A DNA stretch of 32,502 nucleotides from Alphaproteobacteria bacterium RIFCSPHIGHO2_12_FULL_66_14 (GCA_001767945.1 MEMN01000042.1:34931-67432), one strand, 5' to 3'. Positions 1 through 8,942 are shown, counted from the stretch's first letter. Numbers and translations: made by a program. The notes: a model not told the origin generated them from the sequence alone.

Positions 1-311
1 AGCGGGTGTCCCCCAGCGGCATCGCCAAGATTGTCGACTTGAGCCAGTTGCGCATCCTGGCAGACGTCGACGAACTGCACGTCGGCCGGGTGATCGTGGG
101 CGGCAAGGTCGAGGTCACGTTCCGGGGCAGCCCGACCGTCTACAAGGGAAAAATCTCGCGCGTGGCGCCGACAGTGAAGCGCATGCAGCGCGTCGAGCCG
201 GATGGCGGCTCCTCGACCGATGGTCGCGTAGTCCAGGTCGAGATCGAACTCGACGATCCGTCCAGCATGCCGCAGGTGCTGGGGCGCGAGACCCGCGTCA
301 CCTTCCCCTGA
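1..311 (+). CDS. HlyD/DevB-type membrane-fusion protein of an ABC exporter (C-terminal part)
   Basis: Only the last ~103 codons are present; the gene begins before the window, so the GTG at 6 is an internal valine codon rather than a start. The visible part begins with a G-I-A-K-I-V-D-L-S stretch followed by a beta-rich segment with V-D-E and the G-G-K-V-E-V-T-F pattern. This is typical of the C-terminal barrel of periplasmic adaptor proteins, which bridge an inner-membrane exporter to an outer-membrane channel. It ends with E-T-R-V-T-F-P. The stop codon TGA shares its last base with the ATG of the following permease, so translation is coupled. The partner genes (DevC-like permease and DevA-like ATPase) support a DevBCA-type exporter, a family known from cyanobacterial glycolipid export. 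The substrate here is inferred from context only. Confidence 0.8.
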   Translation, partial: RVSPSGIAKIVDLSQLRILADVDELHVGRVIVGGKVEVTFRGSPTVYKGKISRVAPTVKRMQRVEPDGGSSTDGRVVQVEIELDDPSSMPQVLGRETRVTFP

Positions 312-1576
312 TGGCACTGGTTCTGCCCGCCATTCCGTCGCTGAAGCTGCGCGGCTGGCGGCCGAAGCTGTCGCTGGCCCGGCTGCGGGCGGCGGCGAGG
401 ACGGCTACGACAATGCCGCTCGGCGCCCAGCAGCTCAAGCGCCAGCGCACCAGCACGCTGCTGTCGCTAGCCGGCGTTACTGCCAGCCTGCTCGTGATCT
501 TCGCCCAACTCGGTATCGAGCGGGCGGTTTACGATTCGGCGATCCGCCTTCATCGCACGGTGGCTGCTGATCTTGTCCTGGTTCCGTATGGCTTCAAGTC
601 TCTGCAACTCCATGCCGAGGTTCCCGTTGCGATGACGGACATTGTGTCCGCCAACTCCTCGGTAGCGGGCACGATGCCGTTGTGGTTCGGCGTCATGTCG
701 ATGAGCCACGCCGGCATGCCGACTGCCCGGCGTATCGCCTGGTATGCAATCGATGTGGAGCGGCCGGCGATCGACGTGCCTGGTTTGCGCGAAAACCTCT
801 ACAAGCTGCGCGAGGCGCGCCGCATGCTCTACGATCGGGAATCGCGGCCTTATTTCGGCGATCTCGGCGAGATTGCCGATCGTACGGCGGAGGTGCCGGT
901 TCTCGGCCCCCCCGACAATCGAGGGCTTTTGCGCCAGCTCTTCGTCGTCGGGACGTTCGCGGTCGGACCGAACGTTCTCAACGACGGCGCCGTCATGATG
1001 TCCGAAGGAACCATGGCCGAAGTGTTCGGCGCCTGGTGGTCGGACCGGCCGGCCTTTATCGCCATCCGGCTCGTTCAGGACGCCGACCCTGTCGCCGTGC
1101 GCCAGGAGCTCAATCGGGCGTTGGGCGGTCGCGGCGAAGTGATCACCACGGCAGAACTCGAGGCGCGCGAGAGGAGCTACTGGTCGCGCGAGACACCGGT
1201 CGGCTACATCACCGATCTCGGTTTCGTGATGGGTGTGATGATCGGCATGGTCTTCATCTACTACGCACAGTACCAGATCATCCGCTTCTATCTGCCCGAA
1301 TACGCCATTCTCAAGAGTTTGGGTTACGATTGGTGGTTCTTCCTCTTCATGATCGGCCAGATCGGCGCCGCCATCATCACACCGGCCTTTCTGGTTGCGT
1401 TCACGCTGGGGCGATTTGTCTACGGAGCGACGGAAGCGGCGATGCATCTCGGCATGTCGATGGGGCTGCGTGAAATGGCCGTGGCGCTCCTGGCCTGCGT
1501 GGTCATGACGGTGGTGTCGAGCCTGTTTGCGATCCGGCGCCTCTGGAAGGTCGACCCGATCATGCTGTTCGAGTGA
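311..1576 (+). CDS. DevC-type ABC transporter permease (FtsX/MacB-like)
   Basis: A 421-residue inner-membrane permease of the MacB/FtsX-like class, closest in layout to DevC. One transmembrane segment lies near residues 50-70, followed by a large periplasmic domain (about 75-290). Three C-terminal membrane segments follow (about 295-320, 340-370 and 385-410), and the protein ends with the short basic tail seen in this family. The motif E-Y-A-I-L-K-S-L-G-Y before the second C-terminal helix is the coupling-helix region that contacts the ATPase in DevC relatives. The ATG overlaps the stop of the membrane-fusion gene by one base, and the end overlaps the following ATPase frame if its GTG is used. 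It probably moves a lipid or lipid-linked glycan. The substrate is not visible from sequence. Confidence 0.88.
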   Translation: MALVLPAIPSLKLRGWRPKLSLARLRAAARTATTMPLGAQQLKRQRTSTLLSLAGVTASLLVIFAQLGIERAVYDSAIRLHRTVAADLVLVPYGFKSLQLHAEVPVAMTDIVSANSSVAGTMPLWFGVMSMSHAGMPTARRIAWYAIDVERPAIDVPGLRENLYKLREARRMLYDRESRPYFGDLGEIADRTAEVPVLGPPDNRGLLRQLFVVGTFAVGPNVLNDGAVMMSEGTMAEVFGAWWSDRPAFIAIRLVQDADPVAVRQELNRALGGRGEVITTAELEARERSYWSRETPVGYITDLGFVMGVMIGMVFIYYAQYQIIRFYLPEYAILKSLGYDWWFFLFMIGQIGAAIITPAFLVAFTLGRFVYGATEAAMHLGMSMGLREMAVALLACVVMTVVSSLFAIRRLWKVDPIMLFE

Positions 1577-1578
1577 CC

Positions 1579-2295
1579 ATGTCCGCCAATCCCCATGGTT
1601 TTGGGCCGCCGGTCGTCGAGGCTGTGGACGTCCATCACCACTACGGTGAAGGGCCACAACGGGTCGACGTGCTGTTCGATATCAATATGCAGGTTCGCGA
1701 GGGTGAGTTGGTGATCGTCACCGGGCCTTCCGGTTCGGGCAAGACGACGCTGCTGACCATCCTGGGCACGATGCGCAGACCGTCCGAAGGCAAGCTCCGC
1801 TTGCTTGGAACCGACATCGTCGGGATCGGCGGTGCCGAACTGGATATTCTGCGCAATCGGGTGCGCTTCCTGTTCCAGAAGCGCAATCTCCTGTCGTCGC
1901 TTACGGCGTTGCAGAATGTGATCGCCGGCGTCTCGACGACGCCACTGTCGGATGTCGCCTGGGACGAACCGCGGGCGCGCCATTTGCTCGGCCTGCTGGG
2001 GCTCGCTGACAAGGCAGATTCATGGCCGGACGAACTGTCGGGCGGCCAGCAGCAACGCGTCGCCATCGCCCGCGTCATGATCGGGTTGCCGGATCTCATC
2101 ATCGCCGATGAGCCGACGTCCGCCCTCGACCGCGTGGCCGGCCGGCTGGTCGTCGATCAGCTCAAGGATCTCGCCATGCGGGCGAAGTGCGCTGTGGTGT
2201 TGTCGACGCACGACGAGCGCATCTTCGACGTGGCCTCGCGCCGCCTCCATATCGAGGATGGCCGTTGCTTCGACGTGCCCATCCACTACCACTGA
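1579..2295 (+). CDS. DevA/LolD-type ABC transporter ATP-binding protein
   Basis: Cytoplasmic ATPase that powers the upstream permease. From the ATG at 1579 it is 238 residues; a GTG at 1573 would add two residues and overlap the permease stop, so the start is uncertain by two codons. Walker A (G-P-S-G-S-G-K-T) lies near residues 49-56. The signature L-S-G-G-Q-Q-Q-R is followed directly by Walker B ([12 protein letters not shown]), and the switch histidine is in S-T-H-D-E. This is the compact fold of the MacB/LolD/DevA branch. Its place directly after the permease completes a three-part export machine. The following glycosyltransferase starts 13 bases downstream. Confidence 0.93.
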   Translation: MSANPHGFGPPVVEAVDVHHHYGEGPQRVDVLFDINMQVREGELVIVTGPSGSGKTTLLTILGTMRRPSEGKLRLLGTDIVGIGGAELDILRNRVRFLFQKRNLLSSLTALQNVIAGVSTTPLSDVAWDEPRARHLLGLLGLADKADSWPDELSGGQQQRVAIARVMIGLPDLIIADEPTSALDRVAGRLVVDQLKDLAMRAKCAVVLSTHDERIFDVASRRLHIEDGRCFDVPIHYH

Positions 2296-2308
2296 TCGGC
2301 AGGGCGGC

Positions 2309-3553
2309 GTGCTGCTCTTGGCCTTCGACATCGTCGTCCTGCTCTGCCTGGCCGTGCAGTTCGCCATCGCCGGCTATTTTCTTTATCTGCTCTACTGGTT
2401 GGCCGTGCTTCCTCCGGCGGCCGAGCAAGTGCCGCTTCCGACCTCGGATCTGCCCCGGGTGCTGATCCAGATCCCGGTGTACAACGAACCGCTCGTGGTC
2501 GAACGCGCATTGGCTGCTGCGGCGTCTCTCGACTGGCCGTCCGACCGGCTGACGATCCAGCTCCTCGACGACAGCACCGATATCACCTCTGATATCGCGG
2601 TCCATGCCGTCGCACGTCACCGTCGCGATGGTGTGGAAGTCGTGCATGTTCGGCGTGCCGATCGCAGTGGGTTCAAGGCCGGTGCGCTGGCGGCCGGGAT
2701 GGCGGTCTGCGACGCGCCGTATGTCGCGGTCTTTGATGCTGATTTCGTCCCGGCCTCCGATTGGCTGCGCCGCGCCATGGCAGCGATGCTCGCCAACCCG
2801 AAGGCCGCCTTCGTGCAGACCCGCATCGAATGGGGCAATGGCAGGTACAACTGGTTGACCCGCGCGCAGCGTCTGATGCAGGACGCGCATTTTGCCGTCG
2901 AGCAGGACGTTCGGGCGCGGCGGGGCGTGCCCTTCCAGTTCAACGGCACGGGCGGCATCTGGCGTCGCGCCGCCGTAGAAGAGGCCGGCGGCTGGTCGCA
3001 CGACACGCTGTCGGAGGATCTCGATCTGGTACTACGTGCCCATCTCAAGGGCTGGAACGGCGTTTTCCTGATGGAGCCGCACGTGGTCGGCGAACTGCCG
3101 CAGAAGATCGACGATTTCAGTGCCCAGCAGAGTCGCTGGTCGAAGGGCTTCGTGCAGGTTGCTCGCAAGCTCATTGGTCCAATCTGGAGGTCGGACTGGC
3201 CCGCCGAGGCCAAGTTCGTGACCACGGCCCAACTCGGCCAGCAGCTCATCTTCCCGGTTCTGGTGGCAGGCGTCGTGGCGCTCGGCCTGTCGATTCTGGG
3301 CCATGGCTACCTGATGGGCGGATTCCGCTTCTTCCTGTGGTTGTGGATAGCCACGATGCTGGTCGTTCTGATCGGAATGACCTGGGGTGCTTATCGTCGC
3401 CTCGGTCGCGGCAGCGTGTTTGACTACGCAGTCACGGCAGCGAGCGTGCCGGCGTTGATCGTCTATCTCGCCATCGCCAACGCCGGAGCGATCGTGGGAG
3501 CCGGGCTCGGCAAGAAGACCGAGTTCAACCGCACGCCCAAGACCGGCAGCTGA
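2309..3553 (+). CDS. Family 2 glycosyltransferase, cellulose-synthase-like, membrane-bound (first of a tandem pair)
   Basis: About 414 residues from GTG 2309, chosen because an AGGG lies four bases upstream and the protein then opens directly with a membrane helix. The open frame runs further upstream but there overlaps the ATPase gene; TTG 2318 is an alternative start. Layout: one N-terminal membrane segment (residues 1-33), a GT-A catalytic domain (about 48-290), and two to three C-terminal membrane segments (about 310-400). The processive GT2 signatures are complete: D-D-S-T-D near 87-91, D-A-D near 143-145, S-E-D-L-D near 235-239 and Q-Q-S-R-W at 273-277. It should transfer sugar from a nucleotide donor at the inner membrane. 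The C-terminus (F-N-R-T-P-K-T-G) closely resembles that of the next gene, pointing to a tandem duplication. Confidence 0.88.
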   Translation: MLLLAFDIVVLLCLAVQFAIAGYFLYLLYWLAVLPPAAEQVPLPTSDLPRVLIQIPVYNEPLVVERALAAAASLDWPSDRLTIQLLDDSTDITSDIAVHAVARHRRDGVEVVHVRRADRSGFKAGALAAGMAVCDAPYVAVFDADFVPASDWLRRAMAAMLANPKAAFVQTRIEWGNGRYNWLTRAQRLMQDAHFAVEQDVRARRGVPFQFNGTGGIWRRAAVEEAGGWSHDTLSEDLDLVLRAHLKGWNGVFLMEPHVVGELPQKIDDFSAQQSRWSKGFVQVARKLIGPIWRSDWPAEAKFVTTAQLGQQLIFPVLVAGVVALGLSILGHGYLMGGFRFFLWLWIATMLVVLIGMTWGAYRRLGRGSVFDYAVTAASVPALIVYLAIANAGAIVGAGLGKKTEFNRTPKTGS

Positions 3554-3559
3554 CGATCG

Positions 3560-4858
3560 ATGGCCATTCTCGCCACCCTGGCTCTTTTCTTCGGCGCCGT
3601 GTTCGCCGTGTGTTGCGTGCTTCTGGCAGCCTTCATCGGCAGCCTGCTCTACATGGTGTTTCTGCACCATCGTCTGAAGGATGCCGGCCTGCACCGCGAG
3701 GAGATGCTGCTGTCCACGCCGTTGCCGGCCGACGCCGACCTGCCGCATGTCGTCGTGCAGATCCCGTCCTTCAACGAGGGGGCGGTGGTCCGTCGCGGCG
3801 CCGAATCGGCGGCTGCACTCGACTGGCCGAGCGACAAGCTGCATATCCAACTCCTCGACGACAGTACCGACGACACGGCCGAGATGGTCCGCGCAGTGGC
3901 GGCCGAACTCAAGGCCAAGGGTTTCGACGTAGTGGCGCTGCAGCGGTCCGATCGCAGCGGCTACAAAGGCGGCGCGCTGCACGAGGCGATGCAGAAGACG
4001 CCGCACGATTTTTTTGCGATCTTCGACGTCGACTACATTCCGCCGGCCGACTTTCTGCGCGTCTGCATGCGGCCGTTCTTCGCCGAGCCGAACACCGCGT
4101 TCGTGCAGGCCCGGTTCGACTTTCTTAATCCGTACGAGAATGCGCTGACCGAGATGCAAATGGTGACGCTCGACGCCCATCTCGGCATCGAGCAGGCGAC
4201 GCGCTGCTGGGCGGGCCATCCGCTGCCCTTCAACGGCACCTGCGGCATCTGGCAGCGCGCGGCCATCGAGGCCGGCGGCGGCTGGAAGGGCGATACCGTC
4301 ACCGAGGATCTCGACCTCACCTATCGCGGCTGGGTGAAGGGGTGGCGCGCGCTGTTCGTGACGAGCGTCGGCGTCCCGGGCGAACTGCCTGCCGACACCA
4401 AGACGTGGCTGCGCCAGCAGCAGCGCTGGCAGGACGGCTTCCGCCATGTCTCGATGCGCATGTTCCCGGAGATCTTGAAAAGCCGCACGATCACGCCGTC
4501 GGCCAAGGCCGCCGCGCTCCTGCACCTCTGCATGGCGCTCAACCAGCCGGTGCTGCTGGTCGGCGTGGTGTCCGGCCTGCTGGCGGCCCTGCTGGCGCCT
4601 CAGCTCATCCCGTTGCTGCTGACACTGTTTGTCATCACCGTCGTGTGGGTACTGATTTGCGCCACGACCTTCCTGCGCGCTGGCCATAACTTCATCCGGG
4701 GCGGCGAGATCCCGCCGCTCGCGTTCGGCGTGGTGCTGCTGCGCTTCGCTGGCGGCCAGGTGGCGACCGTCGTTCGGTCGCTCGGCGTCCATGTGAAGAA
4801 GGCCTTCAGCAAGCCCATGCCGGTCGTCTTCGACCGCACGCCCAAGAAGGGAGCCTAG
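3560..4858 (+). CDS. Family 2 glycosyltransferase, cellulose-synthase-like, membrane-bound (second of a tandem pair)
   Basis: A 432-residue paralogue of the preceding gene, starting at ATG 3560, six bases after its stop. It has an N-terminal membrane helix (about 5-35), a catalytic domain (about 60-300) and C-terminal helices (about 315-400). The motifs D-D-S-T-D-D (100-105), D-V-D (156-158), T-E-D-L-D (248-252) and Q-Q-Q-R-W (286-290) are those of an active inverting GT2 enzyme. The end, F-D-R-T-P-K-K-G, mirrors that of its neighbour. Having two complete copies suggests two successive sugar transfers or different acceptors. Its stop codon TAG sits in a CTAG shared with the convergent amidinotransferase gene, so no spacer separates the two transcription units. 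Confidence 0.9.
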   Translation: MAILATLALFFGAVFAVCCVLLAAFIGSLLYMVFLHHRLKDAGLHREEMLLSTPLPADADLPHVVVQIPSFNEGAVVRRGAESAAALDWPSDKLHIQLLDDSTDDTAEMVRAVAAELKAKGFDVVALQRSDRSGYKGGALHEAMQKTPHDFFAIFDVDYIPPADFLRVCMRPFFAEPNTAFVQARFDFLNPYENALTEMQMVTLDAHLGIEQATRCWAGHPLPFNGTCGIWQRAAIEAGGGWKGDTVTEDLDLTYRGWVKGWRALFVTSVGVPGELPADTKTWLRQQQRWQDGFRHVSMRMFPEILKSRTITPSAKAAALLHLCMALNQPVLLVGVVSGLLAALLAPQLIPLLLTLFVITVVWVLICATTFLRAGHNFIRGGEIPPLAFGVVLLRFAGGQVATVVRSLGVHVKKAFSKPMPVVFDRTPKKGA

Positions 4859-5817
4859 CCCAGCACGCTTTCGCGTAACAGAGGATGATGGGCGCAGCGC
4901 AGGCCGCCGCCGGTCGAGATCGGACCATCGAAGGGCAGGGGGACTACGTCGATCCTGCGCCGGCGCAGTTCCTCGATCACGCGGGCATTGCCGGCATCGA
5001 TGATGGCGCGGCCCTCCTCGAGCACGAGAGCGTTGGTCGCGAGCAGGTTCGCTTCGTCTTTGGAAACGGTGATCGCATCCCAGTCGCGGAGCGATGTCGG
5101 CAGACCATCTATGAATTTTTCCGGACACCAGACGAGTAGGCCGGGTTTGATCAGGGCCAGCGCGCAGTCGAGATGAAGGACGTTTGACCTCATCGCGACC
5201 GGAATGACCCGGTAGCTATCGCCCAGTAGCGCTTGCAGCCAGTCGGCACCCGCGAGATCGGAGGCGCAGCCGGAAATCCCGACATAGATTTCATGGCCGT
5301 TCAGCAAGGTGTCGCCACCCTCGAGGAACGGGCCATCGACGCAGCCCGGCGAGCCGAGCGGCACGCTCGACCAGAGCGCGCCGCGCTGCTGCACGGCTTG
5401 CTGGATGATAGACCGCAGCCCGTAGCGTTCGCGTTGCCGGCATTTTAGGCGGAGCGAGGCATCGATCACGTGGTTGCCGACGACGATCATGCCGTCGCGC
5501 GGGAAGAGCTGCGCGCCTTCGCCGTTGGGGGCGAGGAACCTGCGTTCGTCACCCTTCAGCCGCTCCGGCCGGTGCACGGCAACGCCCTCGCGGGCAACCA
5601 ACTCGGCCAGCGCGTCGACCTGGTGTTCAATTAGGTGGGCCCATTCGGCGTCGACGTCGATCAGGCGGCGGCCGGCATGCTGGCGGCTGAACGTATCGCC
5701 CGGCGGGATCAACCAGCGCTGGGACTCTTCGTAGAAGACGACGAAATCTTCGGCCGGCGAGATGCCGATCACGACCTCGCGCAGCTTGCCCCATTCGTGA
5801 TGGGCGCCGAAGAGCAA
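4855..5817 (-). CDS. Amidinotransferase family protein (pentein fold; glycine/inosamine amidinotransferase-like)
   Basis: About 320 residues from a TTG at 5817, placed just after the manC stop (5820-5822). The start was chosen because family members begin a few residues before the H-x-E-W pattern, seen here at 7-9. The first half matches L-arginine:glycine and inosamine-phosphate amidinotransferases (R-R-P-like and P-R-D-G-M-I-V-V-G segments near 83-114). The second half carries E-G-G-D (166-169), L-H-L-D (214-217; catalytic His 215) and G-G-G-L-R-C (303-308; catalytic Cys 308), a layout also seen in arginine deiminases and dimethylargininases. The expected reaction is transfer of an amidino group from arginine to an amine; hydrolysis of a guanidino compound is the alternative. 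Coupling to manC suggests a modified sugar, but this is inference. Confidence 0.8.
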   Translation of the reverse strand: MLFGAHHEWGKLREVVIGISPAEDFVVFYEESQRWLIPPGDTFSRQHAGRRLIDVDAEWAHLIEHQVDALAELVAREGVAVHRPERLKGDERRFLAPNGEGAQLFPRDGMIVVGNHVIDASLRLKCRQRERYGLRSIIQQAVQQRGALWSSVPLGSPGCVDGPFLEGGDTLLNGHEIYVGISGCASDLAGADWLQALLGDSYRVIPVAMRSNVLHLDCALALIKPGLLVWCPEKFIDGLPTSLRDWDAITVSKDEANLLATNALVLEEGRAIIDAGNARVIEELRRRRIDVVPLPFDGPISTGGGLRCAHHPLLRESVLG

Positions 5818-5819
5818 CC

Positions 5820-7226
5820 TCAGACCCGGGCGTAGATGTCTTCGTAGCGGACGATGTCGTCCTCTTCGACATAGTCGCCGGTCTGGACCTCGACCACTTC
5901 CAGCAATTCGGAACCGGGATTGGCGAGGCGGTGGATGCCCCCAATTGGAATGTAGGTCGACTCGTTCTCGTGCAGGGTCATGATCTTGCCGTCGAGTGTC
6001 ACCTCGGCCACGCCTTTCACGACCACCCAATGCTCGGCGCGCCTGTTGTGGCTCTGCAGGCTGAGTTTGGCGCCGGGATTGACGGTCAGCCGCTTGGCGC
6101 GGAAGCGCTCGCCGCGGTCGATGTCCTGATAGCTGCCCCACGGGCGGTGCATCACGGCATGCTCGGTGGCCGCCCGGTGGTTGCCGTCCGACATGCGCTG
6201 AACGACGTCCTTCAGCCGCGGAAGATTGTCGCGATGTCCGACCAGGACGGCATCGTTCATCGACACGACAACGACGTCCTCGACGCCGATCACGGCGGTC
6301 AGCGGGCCGTCGGAGCGGATGTAGGAGTTGCGCACATGGTCGATCTCGACCGGCCCTTCGGTGACGTTGCCGGCGCTGTCGGCTTGGCCGACATCGAGCA
6401 GCGCGTCCCAGGTGCCGAGATCGGACCAGCGGAACCTCGCCGGCACCACCCAGCACTTGTCGGTGCGTTCCATCACCGCGTAGTCGATGGACTTCGCGGG
6501 CGCCTTGGCAAACGCCTCGGCATCGAGGAACACGGTCGAGCCGGTCTTCTTGGCCTTGGCCACGGCTTCTTCGGCGGCGGCGGCCATGGCCGGCTCGAAG
6601 CGCGCCATTTCGGAGAGCAGCACTTCAGGCGGAAACAGGAAGTTGCCGCTGTTCCACAGCAGGCCTTCGGCGATGTAGCGCAGTGCCGTCTGGGCATTGG
6701 GCTTCTCGACGAAGGCCTCGACCTTCTGAACCGGGCCGATGCGCTCGCTGCCGGGCCGGATGTAGCCGTAGTCGGTCTTGGGCTCCGTGGGCGGGATGCC
6801 GAAGGTGACGATGCCGCCCTGCTGGACGGCGGCAAGGCCTTCACGACAGCCGTCGCGGAATTCCTCGATGCCGATCACGAGATGGTCGGACGCGAGCGCC
6901 AGCACCGCCTTGGCTCCGAGGTTCCGCGCATAGGCCGCGGCGGCGGCCATGGCGGGCCCCGAATCGCGACGCGACGGCTCGACCAGGATGTCGATTTCTA
7001 CGCCGACGTCCTTGGCCTGCTTTTCAACCATGAACCGGTAGGCGTCGTTGGTGGCGATCACAGGGCGTGCAAACAAGCTACGGTCGGCGACCCGCTCGAG
7101 GGTCTGCTGGAAAGTCGAGTGCTTGCCCAAGAGCGGCACGAACTGCTTGGGCATGCTTTCGCGCGACAGCGGCCACAGTCGCTTGCCGGAGCCTCCGACC
7201 AGGATAACGGGTGTGATGAGCGACAT
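5820..7226 (-). CDS. manC: Mannose-1-phosphate guanylyltransferase / mannose-6-phosphate isomerase
   Basis: A 468-residue bifunctional-type enzyme. The N-terminal nucleotidyltransferase domain opens with V-I-L-V-G-G-S-G-K-R-L-W-P-L-S-R at 7-22 and then P-K-Q-F, the GTP/metal loop. F-V-E-K-P in the middle is the sugar-phosphate-binding motif. The C-terminal cupin (from about residue 345) has W-G-S-Y, the metal-binding Q-S-H-N-R-R-A-E-H-W and I-P-x-G-G-I-H-R, so the isomerase part looks intact. It makes GDP-mannose in the cytoplasm. Its ATG directly abuts the stop of the upstream flavoprotein gene, and its own stop is directly followed by the amidinotransferase start, so all are likely translated from one message. 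Context suggests supply of mannose units for a surface glycan. Confidence 0.95.
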   Translation of the reverse strand: MSLITPVILVGGSGKRLWPLSRESMPKQFVPLLGKHSTFQQTLERVADRSLFARPVIATNDAYRFMVEKQAKDVGVEIDILVEPSRRDSGPAMAAAAAYARNLGAKAVLALASDHLVIGIEEFRDGCREGLAAVQQGGIVTFGIPPTEPKTDYGYIRPGSERIGPVQKVEAFVEKPNAQTALRYIAEGLLWNSGNFLFPPEVLLSEMARFEPAMAAAAEEAVAKAKKTGSTVFLDAEAFAKAPAKSIDYAVMERTDKCWVVPARFRWSDLGTWDALLDVGQADSAGNVTEGPVEIDHVRNSYIRSDGPLTAVIGVEDVVVVSMNDAVLVGHRDNLPRLKDVVQRMSDGNHRAATEHAVMHRPWGSYQDIDRGERFRAKRLTVNPGAKLSLQSHNRRAEHWVVVKGVAEVTLDGKIMTLHENESTYIPIGGIHRLANPGSELLEVVEVQTGDYVEEDDIVRYEDIYARV

Positions 7227-8942
7227 TCAGGCGGCTTTCGTTGGCATGGACATGAAGCGGCCGGCCGAGGCCGCGTGTCGAGCCGCGATATAGCCGAAGG
7301 TGAGGGCCGGGCCAATGGTGATGCCGGCCCCGGGATAGGTACCGCCCATGACACTGGTCATGTCGTTGCCGGCGGCATAGAGGCCGGTGATTGGGCTTCC
7401 CTGGTCATCGAGCACCCGGGCATGGCCGTCGACCCGCAGCCCCAGGAAGGTGCCAATATCGCCGGGAATCAGCTTCATGGCGTAAAATGGCGCCCGTTCC
7501 AGCGGCGCCAGACAGGGATTGGGCCCATGTGCCGGATCACCGTTGAAGCGGTGATACGCATCGGTGCCCTTGCCGAAATCCGGGTCCTCGCCGCGCGCGG
7601 CATGGGCATTGAAGTGTCGGATGGTTGCCTGCAGCGCCCCGGCATCGATCTTCATTTTGGCTGCGAGTTCCGGCCAGGTCGGCGCGGCCATCAGGTAGCC
7701 GTTCTTGAGATGCGGCCCCAGCGGCAGCGGCGCCGGCCCGATCGCTCCCATGCCGTAGCGGCGAATGGCGCGGTGATCGCACACCAGCCAGCAACTCGTC
7801 TCGGCGTGTCGCCGGGAAGCCTCGACCATGGCCGGCACGAAGTCGTGGTAGGACGCCGACTCGTTGGTGAAGCGCCGGCCCGCCGCATCGATGGCGATGT
7901 AGCCGGGTTTGCCGCGTTCGTAGAAGTGCGGAAAGGGCAGAGTCGTGCCGTCGGGCTGCGGCACCAGCGACACCGGCACCCAGGCCGCCGCATAGCCGAC
8001 ATCCTCGGCCAATGCGCCGCCGGCGGTCTGGCCGAGTCGGATGCCGTCACCCCGGTTCCCCGGCGGCGGGGCCGAGCGGTGCTGGCGACCGTCGCGGACA
8101 TGGCCGTAGTATCGTCTTTTCAGCTCGTCGTCGGCCGGGAAACCGCCGCACGCCAGCACAACGCCGCGCCGGGCCGCGATTTCTTCACGCTTGCCGTCAC
8201 GCTGCACGAGGGCGCCCACTACGGCTCCGTTACGCTGGATCAGTTCGACGACTGGACTGGATAGCCAGAGAGCGATGCCGCGTTCCTCCGCCGAAAGGGC
8301 GAGTGCCGCGATCAGCGCGTTGCCGTTGGCGAGCCGCGTGCCGCGCGAATGGTTCAGCCGGTCGATGGCGTAACGCGCCGTCATGCCCGCGACATGCAGC
8401 GCCGAGCGCACCGAGCGCGTCATCCTGAAGACGTGGGGCAGGTCGCCACGGCCCAGCATCATGCCGCCGAACGCCATCATGGTCCTGAGCGGCGGGCGCA
8501 GGTCAGCAAAGCGCCGGCCGAGGCGACGTCCGTCGAACGGCAACGGCAGCAGCGAGCGCCCACCCTGGGCGGCGCCGGGCTTGGTCGGATGGTAGTCGGC
8601 CCAGATCGGCACCGCTTCGTAGCGGACGTAGGTATTGTTCTCGATGAACTCGACGGCGGGATTGCAGTTGTCGAGGAAGGCATTGGCGAGTTCGAGATTC
8701 AGCCGATTGCCGGCTTCCTGCTGCAGGTAGGTGAGCGCCTCGTTCTTCGAGTCGGCGATACCGAGCGCGCGGCCGTGTCGGTTGCCCGGGATCCAGATTA
8801 CGCCGGCGGAATAGGCCGTCGAGCCGCCGAACTGCGGTTCCTTCTCGACCATCAGCACGCCGAGCCCGGCGTGGGACGCAGCGAGGGCGGCTGCAAACCC
8901 GGCGGCGCCGGAGCCCACCACCAGGAGATCCGTTTCAATCAT
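7227..8942 (-). CDS. FAD-dependent oxidoreductase, fumarate reductase / 3-ketosteroid dehydrogenase-like
   Basis: A 571-residue flavoprotein of the FAD-binding-2 class. The N-terminal Rossmann motif V-V-G-S-G-A-A-G is at 8-15, with the ribose-binding Glu near 33 and the Q-F-G-G-S-T-A-Y-S-A-G loop at 37-47 typical of 3-ketosteroid-1-dehydrogenases and related flavocytochrome-type enzymes. The C-terminal FAD segment (L-Y-A-A-G-N-D, then G-G-T-Y-P-G-A-G) completes the cofactor site. No haem domain or signal peptide is seen. It probably catalyses an alkene/alkane-type oxidation or reduction, and the substrate is unknown. The ATG overlaps the stop of the upstream channel gene (ATGA) and its stop abuts manC, so it is the second gene of a coupled four-gene set. 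Confidence 0.85.
   Translation of the reverse strand: MIETDLLVVGSGAAGFAAALAASHAGLGVLMVEKEPQFGGSTAYSAGVIWIPGNRHGRALGIADSKNEALTYLQQEAGNRLNLELANAFLDNCNPAVEFIENNTYVRYEAVPIWADYHPTKPGAAQGGRSLLPLPFDGRRLGRRFADLRPPLRTMMAFGGMMLGRGDLPHVFRMTRSVRSALHVAGMTARYAIDRLNHSRGTRLANGNALIAALALSAEERGIALWLSSPVVELIQRNGAVVGALVQRDGKREEIAARRGVVLACGGFPADDELKRRYYGHVRDGRQHRSAPPPGNRGDGIRLGQTAGGALAEDVGYAAAWVPVSLVPQPDGTTLPFPHFYERGKPGYIAIDAAGRRFTNESASYHDFVPAMVEASRRHAETSCWLVCDHRAIRRYGMGAIGPAPLPLGPHLKNGYLMAAPTWPELAAKMKIDAGALQATIRHFNAHAARGEDPDFGKGTDAYHRFNGDPAHGPNPCLAPLERAPFYAMKLIPGDIGTFLGLRVDGHARVLDDQGSPITGLYAAGNDMTSVMGGTYPGAGITIGPALTFGYIAARHAASAGRFMSMPTKAA

Noticed and set aside
3032-5128. Long minus-strand open frame of about 698 codons
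   Set aside because: It is antisense to the two glycosyltransferases, is rich in Arg, His and Gly as expected of a shadow frame in high-GC DNA, and has no domain.
5931-8264. Long plus-strand open frame of about 777 codons
   Set aside because: Antisense to manC and the flavoprotein, which both have full catalytic motifs; composition is that of a shadow frame.
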